Positions 1-11,948 of a DNA stretch of 64,000 nucleotides are shown here, piece after piece. The stretch spans positions 9,131,122 to 9,195,121 of the forward strand of contig NC_087377.1 in the NCBI RefSeq assembly GCF_963675165.1. Direction: 5' to 3'. The stretch is from Halichondria panicea. Lineage: Eukaryota > Porifera > Demospongiae > Suberitida > Halichondriidae. Position 1 is the first letter of the stretch. Each line of letters opens with the position of its first letter. A program made the position numbers and the translations under genes. The notes beneath the pieces are model-generated. The model did no database searches. It was given only the letters and a program-made list of their open reading frames with translations, and had not been told where the DNA came from.

Positions 1-1129
1 TAATGCACTGACACACACAAACACATGCACTGTACGTATATATATGCCTCCGACGTGCATGATGCATTGATGTATATTGATGGTATTGGATGTTACCAGG
101 ATAAAGAAGTTGAGAGTTAGTATAACTAATAGTATTAGGGCTCTAAACACATTGACACTCCCTTCACATACATGCATAACTGTTTGCTAACATTAGCTTT
201 ACCATACTCTGTGCACTCCCATTCGACTAACATGCACACTGTCACTTACTTAGCACAGACTATCTTGCCACATTATACTTCCTCTCCAGTAGTACAAACT
301 CACCTCATATAGTTATCCACTGGCTCATCCTTCAACCAGTGCTCCCCATCCTGCACATGTGTGGGCGTGTGGAGGGAGTGGTTAAAGGTAAATGCACTGT
401 AAATACGTAAATAGGTTGGAAATATACTTTTGGTTTGGAAACAAACTTAAAGAGTTCTACCTTTGCATTTGAAATGATATGGGGTGTATTAAGGAGTAGC
501 ATGCATACTTACTTTGTGGTACATGATTAAAAATAGTAATAGCAAACATTGTCCACCTTAGGGTTTAGCCAGATATAGAAATTATAACGAGACGTTCTGG
601 ATTAATTAATTATCAACCCTCACTGGCACATGAACCAACCAAGTGACCCAAGCCGGTAATGGGGGCCACTATAATTATTGATTAGGTACTTAATCGCATG
701 TTGTCCTATTATTCACTGTGATTTGTAGAGTGGATTAATCAATCACGTATCAGTAATTAACGTCATTAACAACGTGCAATTACTGCCTTGACGACTACAC
801 GTTCGAATAACGGACGTGGCTAATTCTTTTACTGAAACTGCAGCTAAAACGTCCTTAAAACTGCATCACAAAGGATTAACAATCAATAGTATGGCTACTC
901 GTGCAATAAGGGATTTATAACAAGCACTGGCAAGGTTAATAACACTCGGCTACGCCTCGTGCAATTAGTATCCTTGCCATTGCTTTGATAACATTTATAC
1001 CCTCAAAATACGTATAGCATGGTATGTGACTGTCATCATTGCCTGAGCACATGCACAATATAATGTATATGTATTTAGTGATCATGAGATCAAAATATTG
1101 TGACCGTCCAGGACATACACACCCGTAAC
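1..1129. other. intergenic, no gene seen
   Basis: AT-rich sequence without a convincing reading frame, splice-site pattern or recognisable element end. It contains short TA/CA-rich stretches and inverted AATTAATTA-type tracts only. Confidence 0.5.
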
Positions 1130-1345
1130 TAGGAGAATGTACAGCTTCTTAGCTTTTGCTCGCTTTTATTCGACAAAGAAGCTTTAACATCGAAATCTGC
1201 CACTATTTAAACTAAGATATTGAAGACTATCCATGCTGTAAACGCAGTGCTATGGCACCCAGGTGAGTAGATTATCCTGTCACAAACAACGGACGACTAC
1301 ACATGTGGCCACCCACGCGCGCCTCGGGTAAAAATAACGATCCGT
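1130..1345. repeat. interspersed repeat, copy 1 of 2 in window
   Basis: About 215 bases closely match 5080-5290 in the same orientation. Shared blocks include AGCTTTTGCTCGCTTTTATT, CCATGCTGTAAACGCAGTGC and a GCGCGCCTCGGGTAA-type right end. Differences are scattered substitutions and short indels. No open frame is conserved, so this is a transposable-element family member rather than a gene. Ends and target duplication were not resolved. Confidence 0.75.
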
Positions 1346-1641
1346 GATCAGTGAAGACAGCTTGATTTACTACTAGATAATCACTGCGTGTACATGCTAC
1401 CGTGGGACAATATACTTAGTAAGGCTTCTGTTTACAATAAGCCACACTTTGCTACATGACCACAATAAGCCATACTACACATGTACATATTCCTATGCAC
1501 TCTAGTATTCTTCAGCCCACGGGGCATAGTAGATCCCACTTGAGTGGGGAGTTATATGATTGAGGGTATAAACAATTAATGATGTAATGTTCCTAGCTTA
1601 TAGTTAGCCAATGAAAAGTGGGATCTATAAATCATTAGATA
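1346..1641. other. intergenic with a 16-bp inverted repeat
   Basis: No gene seen. CCAATGAAAAGTGGGA near 1610 is repeated in inverted form (TCCCACTTTTCATTGG) near 1657, at the very start of the following reading frame. It could be a MITE end or a hairpin; the role is unknown. Confidence 0.4.
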
Positions 1642-2882
1642 GTGTCCATTTGGGAACTCCCACTTTTCATTGGTGGCGTGGTATATCTAAAGTTACACTT
1701 TCAAAGAAAATCAGCTAAACCAATGGCTTTCACCAGGAACAGAGAATTAGATGGTAAAGCAAGTCAACAAAAAAATCAAGATGTTTATTCAGAAAAGAGT
1801 TTTGTTAAGAAACTAGAAGAACCGGAGCAAAAGAAACAAGCTAGAAAAAGAAAAAGACAAGCTGATGGTGGCATTTCAGAAAGACCCTCCACCAAGAAGA
1901 CTAGACTAGAGGTAGAGAAACAATCTTCTTCTCTAGTAGATCAAAAAATACGTCACAGTCAACAGAGTAGCGAACAGCTCTCAACCAGAAAAAAAGAAAC
2001 GATTTCAAAGACTTCAAAAGTGAAGACAAATTCAGCAAGAAAAAACCCAGAGCAATGGAGAACGTAAGCAACAAATTAAAGCAGCACAAAAAAGAATTGA
2101 AGCAAAAGGGAGGGGAGTTGCAAAAACAAAGAGAGAACCTCTCAGCTAAAGAGAAGAAAGCTATTGCAATACGCTCAAACGTGAAGGAACAATACTCTCT
2201 ACTGTCCAGCCATGTGAGTGGCAGAACAATGAATGATGTTCAGTACCTGACTCACTGCACCAATGAGAAGCATAAAGGAATGATAGAAAGAACTGGCAAA
2301 CTGTTAGCTAAACCAACACTACACCCAATCAAATGCCCACTAGCCGTAGGACAGAAAATCAAGGGAGTCTGGCTCACAGCAACAACATCAAGATCAGGAG
2401 AACCTCTGCAGTCTCCATATGGCGCCGAGCGCTTCAATATACCAGTATCAGCACTTCTTAGTAGTGAAACAAGCAGCAGGTGGTGTTTATTCTTTGAGTC
2501 CACATACTATTCTCAGAATCACATTCAATATGTGAGGTTTGTACTTCTAGACACACAAACAGCTGAAGAGGAACACGAAACATGGTGCAAAGATTACCTA
2601 CTAAAAGTCGACATTGAGCAAAATCCTTTCGTCTACTGGAATGGTCAACAATTTTCGTCAATATCAAATCACGGCCGTGAACACGGAGATATCTATGTTG
2701 AAATACTGAAAGTTGGTGAAATTGAAACCGGAGAACACTGGGATAAAGTTGAGGAAACAGAGAGAAAGAAAAACACCAACCCATTGCTTTATCTCGGTTT
2801 GTGTTCAAACCTCAGAAGCATGCAAAGGAGACAGTTCTTTGAGTACAGGAACTGCAACAGAGTAGGAAACAAAAAATACTAG
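1642..2882 (+). CDS. PHYHIP C-terminal-like protein, frame-split
   Basis: Two overlapping frames: 1642-2067 (141 aa, very Lys/Arg-rich and disordered, NLS-like KKQARKRKR) and 2055-2882 (275 aa). The second has a basic coiled-coil-like start, then a domain resembling the C-terminal domain of phytanoyl-CoA hydroxylase-interacting proteins. Recognisable blocks are THCTNEKHKGMIERTGKLLA, SGEPLQSPYGAERF, YVRFVLLDT and a WCKDYLLKVD..NPFVYWNG stretch. In vertebrates PHYHIP binds phytanoyl-CoA hydroxylase; here only a fold-level relation is claimed. The frames are offset by one base at about 2060. A GTAAGC donor-like site sits there, but joining to the CTCTCAG acceptor at 2144 does not keep phase, so a frameshift or a downstream-only start at 2055 is more likely. 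Single-exon layout suggests a retrocopy or an intron-poor gene. Confidence 0.6.
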
Positions 2883-3802
2883 CCCTAACCCCAACTCGCG
2901 TACCTACAGTAGATATAGCATTATTATAATGTAGCTACATACATACAGTACATAATGCACGCAGACTGCTAGCAACATTTTTTATACACTTCGCGTAAGT
3001 TTTCAGAACTTCAATGTTTACGTTTTATGTTTTTCAATACCCTGTTATAGTAAGACACTCAGTCATACAACTAGTACCTGAATGCAAAAAAAGGGGGGGG
3101 GGGGTATCCCCCCTTTCCCCCTGCCTAGTATTAGGGTGTGGTTAACTGAAGTGGAGATTCCACTGTCAACCATATAATCGCATTTACCCGATGCACGCAC
3201 GCACGCACGCAAGAGCATAAGAGAAGGAATGTCTAATTTAGCACATGTACCAGATATTTACGTTTCGTAGCCGTGTTTCCAAGTGACAGTGTTTGTGAAC
3301 CGCACCGCTGTCTCGTGTATAAAACGTGCATGCAGTGATTCAATCACGTAACTGTAAGACTTCACATTCTCCATAATTATGGCAATGTGGTCATAGCCAC
3401 TTACGAAAACGTAATCCCGATAAATGTCAGTCCCCACTACCTCACATGCGGGATAGGTTGGGGATTTGTCAAATTCCCGACCCCTGGGAGCATAATCAAA
3501 TTTTACTTTCCCCCCCATACTCCCCCTCAAGGTTATGATGCCTGTTCGCCCACGCAGTAATTATCTAGTAGCTGTCTTAAACTGGTTGTCATTTTATATG
3601 CTGACATTGCATGCTTTTTGCCAGCAAGGTAATTATCTTTAAAACGAGGCCAAAAATAATTATTTCTTAAACAGTCATCTAGTTAGCTGTGTAGAAGGAG
3701 AATAATAGCTGACCAGCTAGTAAACTCCGGCATTTTCAGACAAGTAGAAGCAAGAACTCTTCGAGTTGCCCTCAGCTTCGGCCTTTAAGTACATTATACA
3801 GT
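2883..3802. other. intergenic; G-run and short repeats
   Basis: Contains a 13-base G run near 3091 followed by a C run, and a CGCA-type tetranucleotide run near 3192. A 90-codon minus-strand frame at 3258-3530 lacks any recognisable motif; its GTGGGGACTGA block recurs near 5383, so it is probably repeat-derived. Confidence 0.45.
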
Positions 3803-4137
3803 AGAAAGTGGATTATAAGCGCATGTGCTCATGGGGTCAATAGCAGAGCTCTATAGGCTTATACCGTATAATTTTCGGGGAACAAATCATTCGTGGTTCA
3901 GCAATAAAATTATTGAGATATTTCGTGAGTAATATTTTCGTGGTTAGAGCTTGTACTGCAGGTAAAGGTAGGCAAGGTCGCTTCATTTGTGGGGCAAAAC
4001 GTTCGTGGTCAGACCTTCAACGACGAATATTTTGCCCCACAAAAATTACCCTTTATACAGTATTCCCTTTATACAGTATTCAAGAATGCGCCTATACTAT
4101 ATATAATGCAGTCAATTTCGAGCCCCACCCAGTAACT
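3803..4137. repeat. interspersed repeat interrupted by a MITE
   Basis: Outer repeat: GGATTAT.AGCGC...GGGGTC..TAGCA...CTCTATA.GCTTATA at 3803-3865, continuing as AGAATGCGCCTATA...TTTCGAGCCCCAC at 4083-4135. The same sequence is present uninterrupted, on the other strand, at about 62626-62735. The intervening 3866-4080 is an insertion with GTATAATTTTCG...-type ends (next entry). Confidence 0.65.
3866..4068. mobile_element. MITE, GTATAATTTTCG family, copy 1
   Basis: Terminal inverted sequence GTATAATTTTCGGGG at the left and CCCACAAAAATTACCC at the right, with internal GGTAAAGGTAGGCAAGGTCGC, TTCGTGGT and AACGACGAATATTTTGCCCC blocks. Copies lie near 7440-7595 and 33560-33715, and a fragment at 12722-12765. 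No coding capacity. Superfamily unknown. Confidence 0.6.
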
Positions 4138-4690
4138 GGATGTCTCTGTGCTGAAAAGCAACGTAGACAGTGAGAAAGCAAGGCAAGCAGGCAACCCAAA
4201 CTGGATTTATATCATACTTATATACTATATATATATACAGTTCACATTTTACAGTTCATTTTACAACATCTGTCATTATCAAGAACTGGAACAGAAAAGA
4301 TCCAAGTCCACCTCATCGATCCAAGTCCACCTCATCTATGTCTAGCTCACATTCTCTTAGCATGATCAAACAAGGTAAAAGCTAGCTACCTCATGCATAG
4401 ATAAACAAAATTAGCTGAAACTAATTCTAAATTTTCACTAATAATCCTTCGTATTTATATTTGCTTCAATTCGAGTACACAGTTGAGCATGCGCTTAAAA
4501 TAAAGATACGCTTAAATAATCGAGTAAGCACTAATAATCCAGTAGACTAGTAGGTCACTGTTTAGTTCCTGTATTTGACCACACAATATTTGCATCTAGT
4601 TAACGTATGATAGCTATAAAGCACAGCAATCAATAGTTACTTATGAGTAGTGCAACAGTAGACACATACATAAATAATTCATGAGCAAAA
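4138..4690. other. intergenic with repeat fragments
   Basis: No gene seen. Around 4455-4542 there is a stretch (GAGTACAC..AGTTGAGCATG, AAAATAAAGATAC) also found inverted at 61128-61195, marking another dispersed family. Confidence 0.45.
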
Positions 4691-5062
4691 ACTATATCAC
4701 TAGAGCACTAAAGTGCAAACCCTCGGCTGGTGACATGATACTAAAGAAACCGGAGGAATGGTATAATTATAATGCAGTGCATGCCTATGACTAGCACAGC
4801 AACTCAAAACTAAACAACAACGTACAACTACATGAGACATGCACTGTGGACTGGGATCACAGCAAAGAATTAAGCCTGGAGTCTTACACTAAGAGAAGTA
4901 TGGCTCCTGCTAAGCTAGAGTATAGGATCCAGAGTCAGTCAACAACCAGCCACAATTCTACTTTCTTGACCGTAGGCCTATTCAATTGTTCCTGGTACGG
5001 GATCACTTCAGCTGAAAATACGTAATGAGCCTTGACTACGTATTTGCAGCAGAAGTGATCCC
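4690..5062. repeat. dispersed repeat, intact copy, with terminal palindrome
   Basis: Matches 63187-63860 along its length (blocks GAGCACTAAAGTGCAAACC, GCTGGTGACATGATA, ATGAGACATGCACTGTGGAC, TCCTGGTACGGGATCACTTC), but here it is uninterrupted while the right-hand copy carries a 321-bp insertion. The right end forms a hairpin: TACGGGATCACTTCAGCTG near 4995 and its inverted CAGAAGTGATCCCGTA near 5050. Confidence 0.7.
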
Positions 5063-5079
5063 GTACCTTGACTCAAGGC

Positions 5080-5292
5080 CACGAGCAAGTTTAGCTTTTG
5101 CTCGCTTTTATTCGACAAAGGAGCTTTTACATCAAAATCTTCCACTATTTAAAACAAGATACTGTTGTGTGAAGGCTATCCATGCTGTAAACGCAGTGCT
5201 GTGGCATCCAGGTGAGTATAAAATCCCATCACAAACAAACAAACCAACAGACTACTATACCCGTGGCCACCCATGCGCGCCTCGGGTAATAA
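5080..5292. repeat. interspersed repeat, copy 2 of the 1130-1345 family
   Basis: Direct-orientation match to 1130-1345. The open frame across it (5025-5306) is not conserved between copies and is not considered coding. Confidence 0.7.
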
Positions 5293-5408
5293 TACCTCAG
5301 ATTTAACTGATGACTGCATGAACTAAGTGTTACTGTTGTGAGTTTGTATATACTGAGAAGTCAAATTCCCACAAACACGACGGGTAGTGGGGACTGATGT
5401 ATTCATAC

Positions 5409-5618
5409 ACCGTATAGCGCGACACTTTCGAGGAGCTTAATTTTTGCTGATTTCATGGGTTAGCAATCCTACACGAAAATTATTATTTATCTGCTATAAC
5501 GTGCAAAGAGTGAAGGCGTGGCTTCTGGTAAGCAGTCATTCCATGAACAACGTGCAACGAAATGCTTTTAGAGGCCATTCCACGAAATTTAAGTGCCTCG
5601 AAAATTTCACGCTATACC
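5409..5618. mobile_element. MITE, GTATAGCG family, copy 1
   Basis: Ends are GTATAGCGCGACACTTTCGAG and CTCGAAAATTTCACGCTATAC, imperfect terminal inverted repeats of about 20 bases. Internal blocks AACGTGCAAAGA.TGAAGGCGTGGCTT and CAACGAAATGCTTTTAGAGG occur in reverse order at 12501-12722. No coding capacity. Confidence 0.8.
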
Positions 5619-5639
5619 GAAAGAGAGGGATTGGCAACG

Positions 5640-6460
5640 GACCACGTGCCACATAAGCTACACATAAAAAAAGAAGCCTAAAAAGAGCTTATATGCATGG
5701 TAGGCGCCAGCTGGGCTAAACGCAATTTTTTGTGATGCGCCACTCAGAAGTTTTGGGCGCTGTACTGAATTACATCATGGTATGGTAGTGCTATGACATG
5801 CATGCATCACATGCACAATAGAGTAAGGCAATCTTAGCAATGTATTGTACCTTATACGTGTACTAGATGTGGTTGAAAAGGTTCACCATCAAGCATCGGT
5901 AGTACAACAGACTTCAAAAGCAGACAGACCTTGCAGCAGCTGTTACGTACACGTCGTGTCAAGTTTATTGAATTCCTCTAGCCAAGTGTCCACAGACGTC
6001 TTTGCTTTGCTATATTGTGATGTATCATCCATAGTGATAGATCTAGTGTCTCTATGCTGTCCTGGGACGTACAGGGACGTCGTATCCAAATTCTCTGTCA
6101 AACCATTGAGTGGTCAAACGTACACACAGCCACGAGGTAGATAATTCTTGCACATGCCCATGAATGAAAACATGGCGTCTATGGATAGGCTTGTGAGTAA
6201 GCATCACCGGAGATAGCTGAACTTCATAATGAAGAAGTGATCTGAGTAGATAATTATAACTGGAAAATACAGTGAGAGTATTAAAAATACTAAGGCTATA
6301 GGCAAATCTGGTGTTTTCTACAATAGTTTATTATTACCCCAATTTCATGACTAGGATTCTGTTTTCTGGTCATAATGCTAGTTTCTATGGCATATTATCA
6401 CTCATGCACACACACTTTTTCTTTATAATAGATCTACTCCTTCCTTGCTATTAAGATATC
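5640..6460. other. intergenic, one weak frame
   Basis: A 99-codon frame at 5845-6144 has no recognised motif and is not supported by a neighbouring repeat or splice pattern. Otherwise nothing recognised. Confidence 0.35.
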
Positions 6461-6588
6461 AAAACCGAGGTCTGAAGTGTCCGACACTGAGTCAGGTCAA
6501 CTCATCACAGACGTGCAGAGGTCACGGAATGCATGGGAGCCGGAGATCTACTACAGTATTGTAGATATTGAGCTGAAGAAATCATTTT
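6461..6588 (+). CDS. possible terminal exon, unknown product
   Basis: After a CTATTAAG acceptor-like site there is an open frame of about 42 codons with even amino-acid use (SEVSDTESGQLITDVQRSRN, then WEPEIYYSIVDIELKKSF and stop). No family recognised and no upstream partner exon found with confidence, so this could be chance. Confidence 0.25.
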
Positions 6589-6727
6589 AGAGCAGCCACT
6601 TTGTCTTTCATGATAAGGCTTTTGGTGAAGAAAGGTGGGCTGTAATCATTATTAATTTATAGCTAGAGTGGGTACATTATTCTTTTTTCACCCATTTAAA
6701 ATGCTGTGCTTTTGTAGTGTATATATA

Positions 6728-6800
6728 TAGCCTCGTTCCCAGGCCGATCCGTCTCCAATTGAACGCTAGGTCGACTCCTAGGGGCCTGGGAACGAGGCTA
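6728..6800. mobile_element. 73-bp foldback element (TAGCCTCG type)
   Basis: TAGCCTCGTTCCCAGGCC at the left and GGCCTGGGAACGAGGCTA at the right are perfect inverted repeats of 18 bases around a short unique core. Flanks ATATATA on both sides are compatible with a target duplication but lie in simple sequence. The ends resemble those of 57862-58421. Confidence 0.65.
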
Positions 6801-7316
6801 ATATATAATAAGACATCAGGCTGTGAATGAATTATTGCTCAAATTATTACTATAGGCACTAAAATCTGTTTTCACTATCAAAGTCACCGTTTATACAACA
6901 ATGTCATAACTCTACTTGTGTTTTCATCAGGTGTTGACTATAATCGTACTGTATAACATTAAATATTATATTATATGCATGCATGCCCATGCACATGCTG
7001 ATTACCCACAGTATATAGTACGTTGCACACATGCACAGATCGCATGCAGTTTACTTAAGTTAGAACAGTATAATTATGATGCATTAGATTTAAAACAGTA
7101 TAATTATATGATGCATGAGGTTTCAGGGGGAATTTTTGCTATATCCGGCCCAACCCCAGATCAGTATAATATGCAACATCCAAACTTACATGACATTGTA
7201 GCACTTTACTTGACTACAATCAAAGTTTTTATTCAATATTGAGTTTTGATAGAGTACAAATATTGAGCTAAATATGTTTTTGGATTCGTAAACATTGTTC
7301 CAGTGTTGTTTCAAGA
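6801..7316. other. intergenic
   Basis: AT-rich. The 108-codon frame at 6916-7242 is low-complexity and repeats CAGTATAATTAT; no support for a gene. Confidence 0.4.
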
Positions 7317-10191
7317 ATGATCAGTCGATTGCTGTTTGTTTGGGGCGTCTCCTTTCTATTGGTCCAAGCCCAAGAGACAGGTCTGTGGAGGTATCTACTG
7401 CATGTATAGCGGGGGGGAGGGAAACATTTGTCGTGATTGAGCAATATTTGGCCATGTACTTCGTATAATATTTTCGTGGTTGTTGCTTGCACTGCAGGCA
7501 AGGTCGCTTCATTAGTGGAAAAATATTCGTGGTCAGAGCTTCAACCACAAAAACTATGAATATTTTGCCCCACGAAAATTACCCGCTATAATGGTATAAT
7601 TATGAACCATAATTATAGAATGGCTCAGCCCACGAAGTGGGCGCCAGCTATTCTGGATTATATGAGGAATGTGAGGTGATTGAGCGGAAATGGAGGCCAA
7701 TACCACATTGATATGTGAGACGGAGCATTCTGAATATAATTATTACACTTAGCGTGCATTATATTGCATCTTCGGAGTGAACCATGACACGTTAGCTAGC
7801 TAAGTGTGTTATAATGGTCTGTTTGCTGATCACGAAGCTGGACACCCAGTTCAAGCAGTTTAGGGTTAGAAAAGAGCTACCTAGCTTCAAGCTGTACTTT
7901 TGATATAATTATCGCTGGATAATATCATCAAGAGTCATTATTAAAAAAGTGTGCAATTAACAAATTAATTAATTGCACACTTAACTGTGCAATTAAGTCA
8001 TTTACAGTTAGTACGTCCCATGACCGTGGATTTGATTGATACATGTCATTGGTTGACTGTAGGTCACATGATTAGCAATAAGTAGTCTGATCAATCTGTC
8101 TCTGTCGTTCTGTGCATTCTGCTCAGTGCTCACCTGGCTGTCATAATTATTTGGCAAATGACGTTGTGTCATTAATTTTGTCATTTAATCGTTTGTGCAT
8201 TTTGTAGAACTAATTTCTGTGGAGTATTGCAACACACAAAAACAGCGAAACTTAAGCCCCTCAAAAATGTCGCTCAATAATATACTTTGGTTATGTACAG
8301 ATCTTACACCGCACCTTAGACCCAAGATTGTTTAATTGCACACTAAACCACATGCATACCTTTACCAAGTTGCTGTACTCGTATATATGCATGCCCCGAG
8401 AATATGCAACCTTGCCCCAATTGAGTTATAACCGCTACTTACTCTCCCCTCCGTCCATTTTTCTCTTCAAAAACAGTTTATAGTTTCTTTCCAACAAACA
8501 AGATTACTTCAGTTTCAAGTTGTTGTCATGCTATTGTAAATAGCTATGTTATTAACCACAGAATAGCCACGTCACGTAATTAATTCACTTCAAGCAATGC
8601 ACTCCAAATCATCATCACGAACCGAACATTAAAATTACTTTTTGAAAACACCAACGCTGCAGTTACAATAATAGTATAGACTCTCGCTATTCCGGCTCTC
8701 TGAAGTACAGCCACCTTGATATTACACCGGCGATTTTGGTTTGGCAATGATTACTAACTAGATGTTTACTGCACAAAACTCACCCTGAAATGCGGCCACT
8801 CATTACCTATTCTGGCTGCCCTATGCAAACTATAGGTTTTTAATACGTTTATTACAGTGATAAAATTGGATTACACTTATACAGTGGAACCCCTCTATAA
8901 TGGACACCTTTGGGGAACAATGTTTTGGCCTTTATACAGAGGTGGCCTTTGTTGAGAGATTGTTTTGTACACAAACTGTTCATTTGGGACCTGGTTGCCT
9001 GGCCGTTATATAGCAGCTGGCCTTTATTCGGAGGTGGTTGTTAACAGAGGTTCCACTGTATATAAACTGATTCGTTATCCTCGAGACAGAACCGCAAAAT
9101 TAGTCCTTAGATTCTAGGTAGGGTCATTTTTTAGCCGTGGCTATTTTCAGTGCAGCTTGGCCGGAATAGCGAGGTGGCTGTATTTCAGGAAATAGCCGCG
9201 GCTTAAAATGACGTTACCTCGAATCTAATGACTAAAATTTTGCGGTTCTTGTTTCGAGGATACTGAAGGATACTGCTCTCAATTACAATTTTATCTGCCA
9301 AAAACCACACTCAAAACGTCATATATATCCGGCCGTAATAAACGTACATTGAAAACTAGCCTCGATTCCAGGCTGCGAAGAGAACTTTAGGCGACCTGTA
9401 TGCGCACGTACATTCTCCAAAAAGGGGGTAATCCTTGTATTTGTCAGCAGACACCTTAAACAATCCCTTTCTACAACTTTACAGGGATCAGTTGCTATGT
9501 TGGGACAACACAGAAATGTGATTGAATTATTCACTGCAGCTAGTTTCAACCATGCATCAATTTTTGTAGTATTCCCGCTGTTCCATATAATTATACTGTT
9601 ATGCATTACAGTAAAATACAAGGACGTAGTGCGTTGAGTTAATAACGCTATAATACATTCACTAATAAAAAGCAAAACACGGATGAGATCAAAGGCCTTC
9701 TAACCACAAGCATCAGGTCCATGTATATACATAGAGCACCACGTGATCCATTTCCATTTCCAATCTTCTCGAATCTATGATTATATAAGTTGATGAAGTT
9801 GCGTATATAAAATCTATCACATGTTGAATCTGTAATAGAATAATTATGCTGTCCTAGTGTTGCAATTAACTATATAGCCAGTATGTTTTGTTTGATGTTC
9901 CAGGGATCCCCTTTGCCCCTTCAAACCTCAATATATCCACTCAAGGCAAAGATTTTGTTCTATCGTGGACCCCTCCATTGATCCATGACTGGGAGAATCT
10001 CACGTATTCAGTCACGGTACGGAATCAAGTCAGTAACGAGTCACGCATGACCACCACTCTGAGTTCACCGTTCACCTTTAGCGAGAGCATCGGAAAGAGA
10101 GATTGTCAATTGTACGAGTTCACCCTGGTCTCCATGAATCAAGTTGGACTCAGTACCAATGGTGTCTTTGGGAGTAGAATAGTGCCTACGG
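7317..10191 (+). CDS. receptor-like gene, 5' exons: signal peptide and FN3
   Basis: Exon 1 starts at ATG 7317 and encodes a signal peptide, MISRLLFVWGVSFLLVQAQE, almost identical to the leader of the minus-strand gene at 15778-15847. The likely donor is GTCTGT at 7381 (phase 1), or GTATCT at 7391 (phase 2). A later exon, 9904-10191, is bounded by a CAG acceptor and a GTAAGC donor, both phase 1. It encodes one fibronectin III domain (PFAPSNLNIS, FVLSWTPP, LTYSVTVRN, YEFTLVSMNQVGLS). Linking the two is an inference from orientation and matching phase-1 joints. Downstream exons may be those at 30012-33375, with the minus-strand gene and several transposons lying between; otherwise this is a truncated duplicate. 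Confidence 0.55.
7440..7595. mobile_element. MITE, GTATAATTTTCG family, copy 2
   Basis: Carries CGTATAATATTTTCGTGGTTG, GCAGGCAAGGTCGCTTCATT, and right end TTGCCCCACGAAAATTACCC, as in 3866-4068. It falls just after the leader exon of the receptor-like gene, inside its presumed intron. Confidence 0.6.
7596..8880. other. intergenic or intronic; palindromic AT-rich repeat
   Basis: No exon recognised. GTGTGCAATTAA...TTAATTGCACAC at 7950-7981 is an inverted repeat, and further GTGCAATTAA/TTAATTGCACAC pieces follow near 7987 and 8332. A fragment near 8247-8276 (AACTTAAGCCCCTC..AAATGTCGCTC) resembles one end of the GTATAGCG MITE family. Confidence 0.45.
8883..9058. mobile_element. Tc1/mariner-like MITE (CAGTGGAACC)
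   Basis: TA|CAGTGGAACCCCTCTATAAT at the left and GAGGTTCCACTG|TA at the right: inverted ends flanked by TA, as expected for Tc1/mariner-superfamily targets. 176 bases, non-coding. A partial relative begins at 56152. Confidence 0.75.
9077..9265. mobile_element. MITE with long TIRs (TATCCTCGAGACAGAACCGC)
   Basis: Left end TATCCTCGAGACAGAACCGCAAAATTAGTC, then TTAGATTC and GGTCATTTT; right end AAAATGAC, GAATCTAATGACTAAAATTTTGCGGTTC, TTTCGAGGATA. The inverted arms cover about 60 bases each. No coding capacity. Confidence 0.75.
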
Positions 10192-11948
10192 GTAAGCTAT
10201 GTAATTACATAATTATAGCTATAATGAAAGCTGATGCCTCGGTGGAAGCATAGATACTAGTATCTATGGTGGAGGTGTCAAAGCTACAGCTACTAGCAAT
10301 AGCTTTTATACACTGTCACACATTGATTATAATTATCATGATGAACAATTTGCTGCATGCAAGCATAGAGAGAAACTCAACGATTGGTTAATGAACGGCC
10401 ATGATTGTTGTTAAAAAAGATCGATGCCAAAAGTCCAAATGGCTGCTAGTATAATTATATTAGATCCCATTTGAGTGTATTTAGCAGGGAACTATGAGCT
10501 ATAGTACCGGTACTATAGATTGCTCTGGGCTACAGACTACAACATTGTACATTGTATTGTGATTTACAAGATACACATGTAATAACATAACAATTATTGT
10601 AGCTAGATGCTTTGTCTAGTAATATAATAACAGAACTAGAATGAAAGAGAGAAGCTCTAGTTTCTTTTTTTGGCTTTGTTCGAGAGTAGTAGGAGACGCT
10701 TGTTTTTTGGGCAGTGTGCTGTGCTTTTTGCTGCAAGGCTGCATGGGGGAGGAGCTGGATGTATGGAAGTGCTGGGATTCTAGCTTTGGCTTCTTTCTAA
10801 AGTTCCTTTCGCTTTGTTCAAGAGTAGTATAGGCGCCACTCGTTTGCTGGGCTTGTTTGCTTCAAATTATAGCTTAGGTGTCTTCCTTTCGCTTTGTGAG
10901 AGTAGTTTAGTTTAGGGTTGAATTTTGGCTCGATTATCTATTATCGCATGGCTAAAGGTAATATGTTTTCCTCCCCATCCTATACCTCTTGGTGCCCTAC
11001 CACACAAATGTAATGACTTTGCTAGTTAGTTATTCACTTAGTCATTTCCTGTTCTTAATGTTTCCTGTGTTGTAATGTTTCCTGTTTAATTGTACATGCG
11101 CATGAGTTCTTATTACTGGATAACACTTCTTTTGTATAGTCTATCTTATTGCTTTGTGCTCTAGCCCAGCGGCCTGCTCCTAGCGGCACCCTTTGTGTAT
11201 GGGAGCCTCTGCTCCACTGTCTTTGTTGTCTTAGTATTGACCGTCTATGTTTTGTGCATACTGCCAGTTGATCTATGGTTGAATGTTAAATCTTGAACTG
11301 CCGCACGCTGCTCGGTGCACGAACTCAACACAACCAACTTTACTTGCAGATAAAAGTGGCAATTAAGGAAAGTTGGGTTGCATAGTGTGCAAACAGGATT
11401 AATTATTCTTTCACCATTTTGCTTCATTCCATCATGTTTCCCTCCTCATATCATCCTGTAATACTTAAATATTAAAGTATACGGCATTTACATTGAACTT
11501 CCGGGTCTTGGCCGTTCGACTGTGTATACCTCTTGGTGCCATACCACACAACTTTTAGCCTATTTACTATTAGTCCCACTTTTACTTACCGATGGAGATA
11601 CTGTAATGCACGCGTGATACTATATGCGAGCGGCTACTCTTGTCGCATATATTCCCATCGATTAAATCACGGGGTTTATTGAATTATACATAACCGCAGC
11701 AACGTTTTCGTAACCTTAAAATCGGCCAGAAGTTATAATTTTATGCTCGCATATAATTTCTAGCACTATACAGTAAGCAAAACCCAACTCACGGTTGTGG
11801 TAACCTCAGATGCAAACAATAAACTTGGAAAAAAATTTAAGGAAGTAGATAAAACCACATAGAATTCATAATTATGCACAATTCATCTAAGTGTCCAAGT
11901 TCAGAGTTCACACAATATATTAACTAGCAGGTGGTGCATTACAAATAT
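10192..11948. other. intergenic; short diverged tandem blocks
   Basis: No gene recognised. Around 10670-10910 a GCTTTGTTCGAGAGTAGT-like block recurs three times (near 10674, 10811 and 10890) with GGCTTGTTTGCT-type spacers, suggesting a degenerate tandem repeat. CCTCTTGGTGCC.TACCACACAA occurs twice, near 10985 and 11530. Confidence 0.4.

Noticed and set aside
3088..3120. poly-G/poly-C pair as a G-quadruplex regulator
   Set aside because: A plain homopolymer run beside its complement, with no gene next to it; most likely simple-sequence expansion. The same holds for the G run near 24252.
3258..3530. 90-codon minus-strand frame as a gene
   Set aside because: No motif, no splice partners, and part of the sequence recurs near 5383, so it is probably repeat-derived.
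9319..9675. 118-codon minus-strand frame
   Set aside because: No recognisable domain or homologous copy, and it lies between repeats in the presumed intron of the receptor-like gene.
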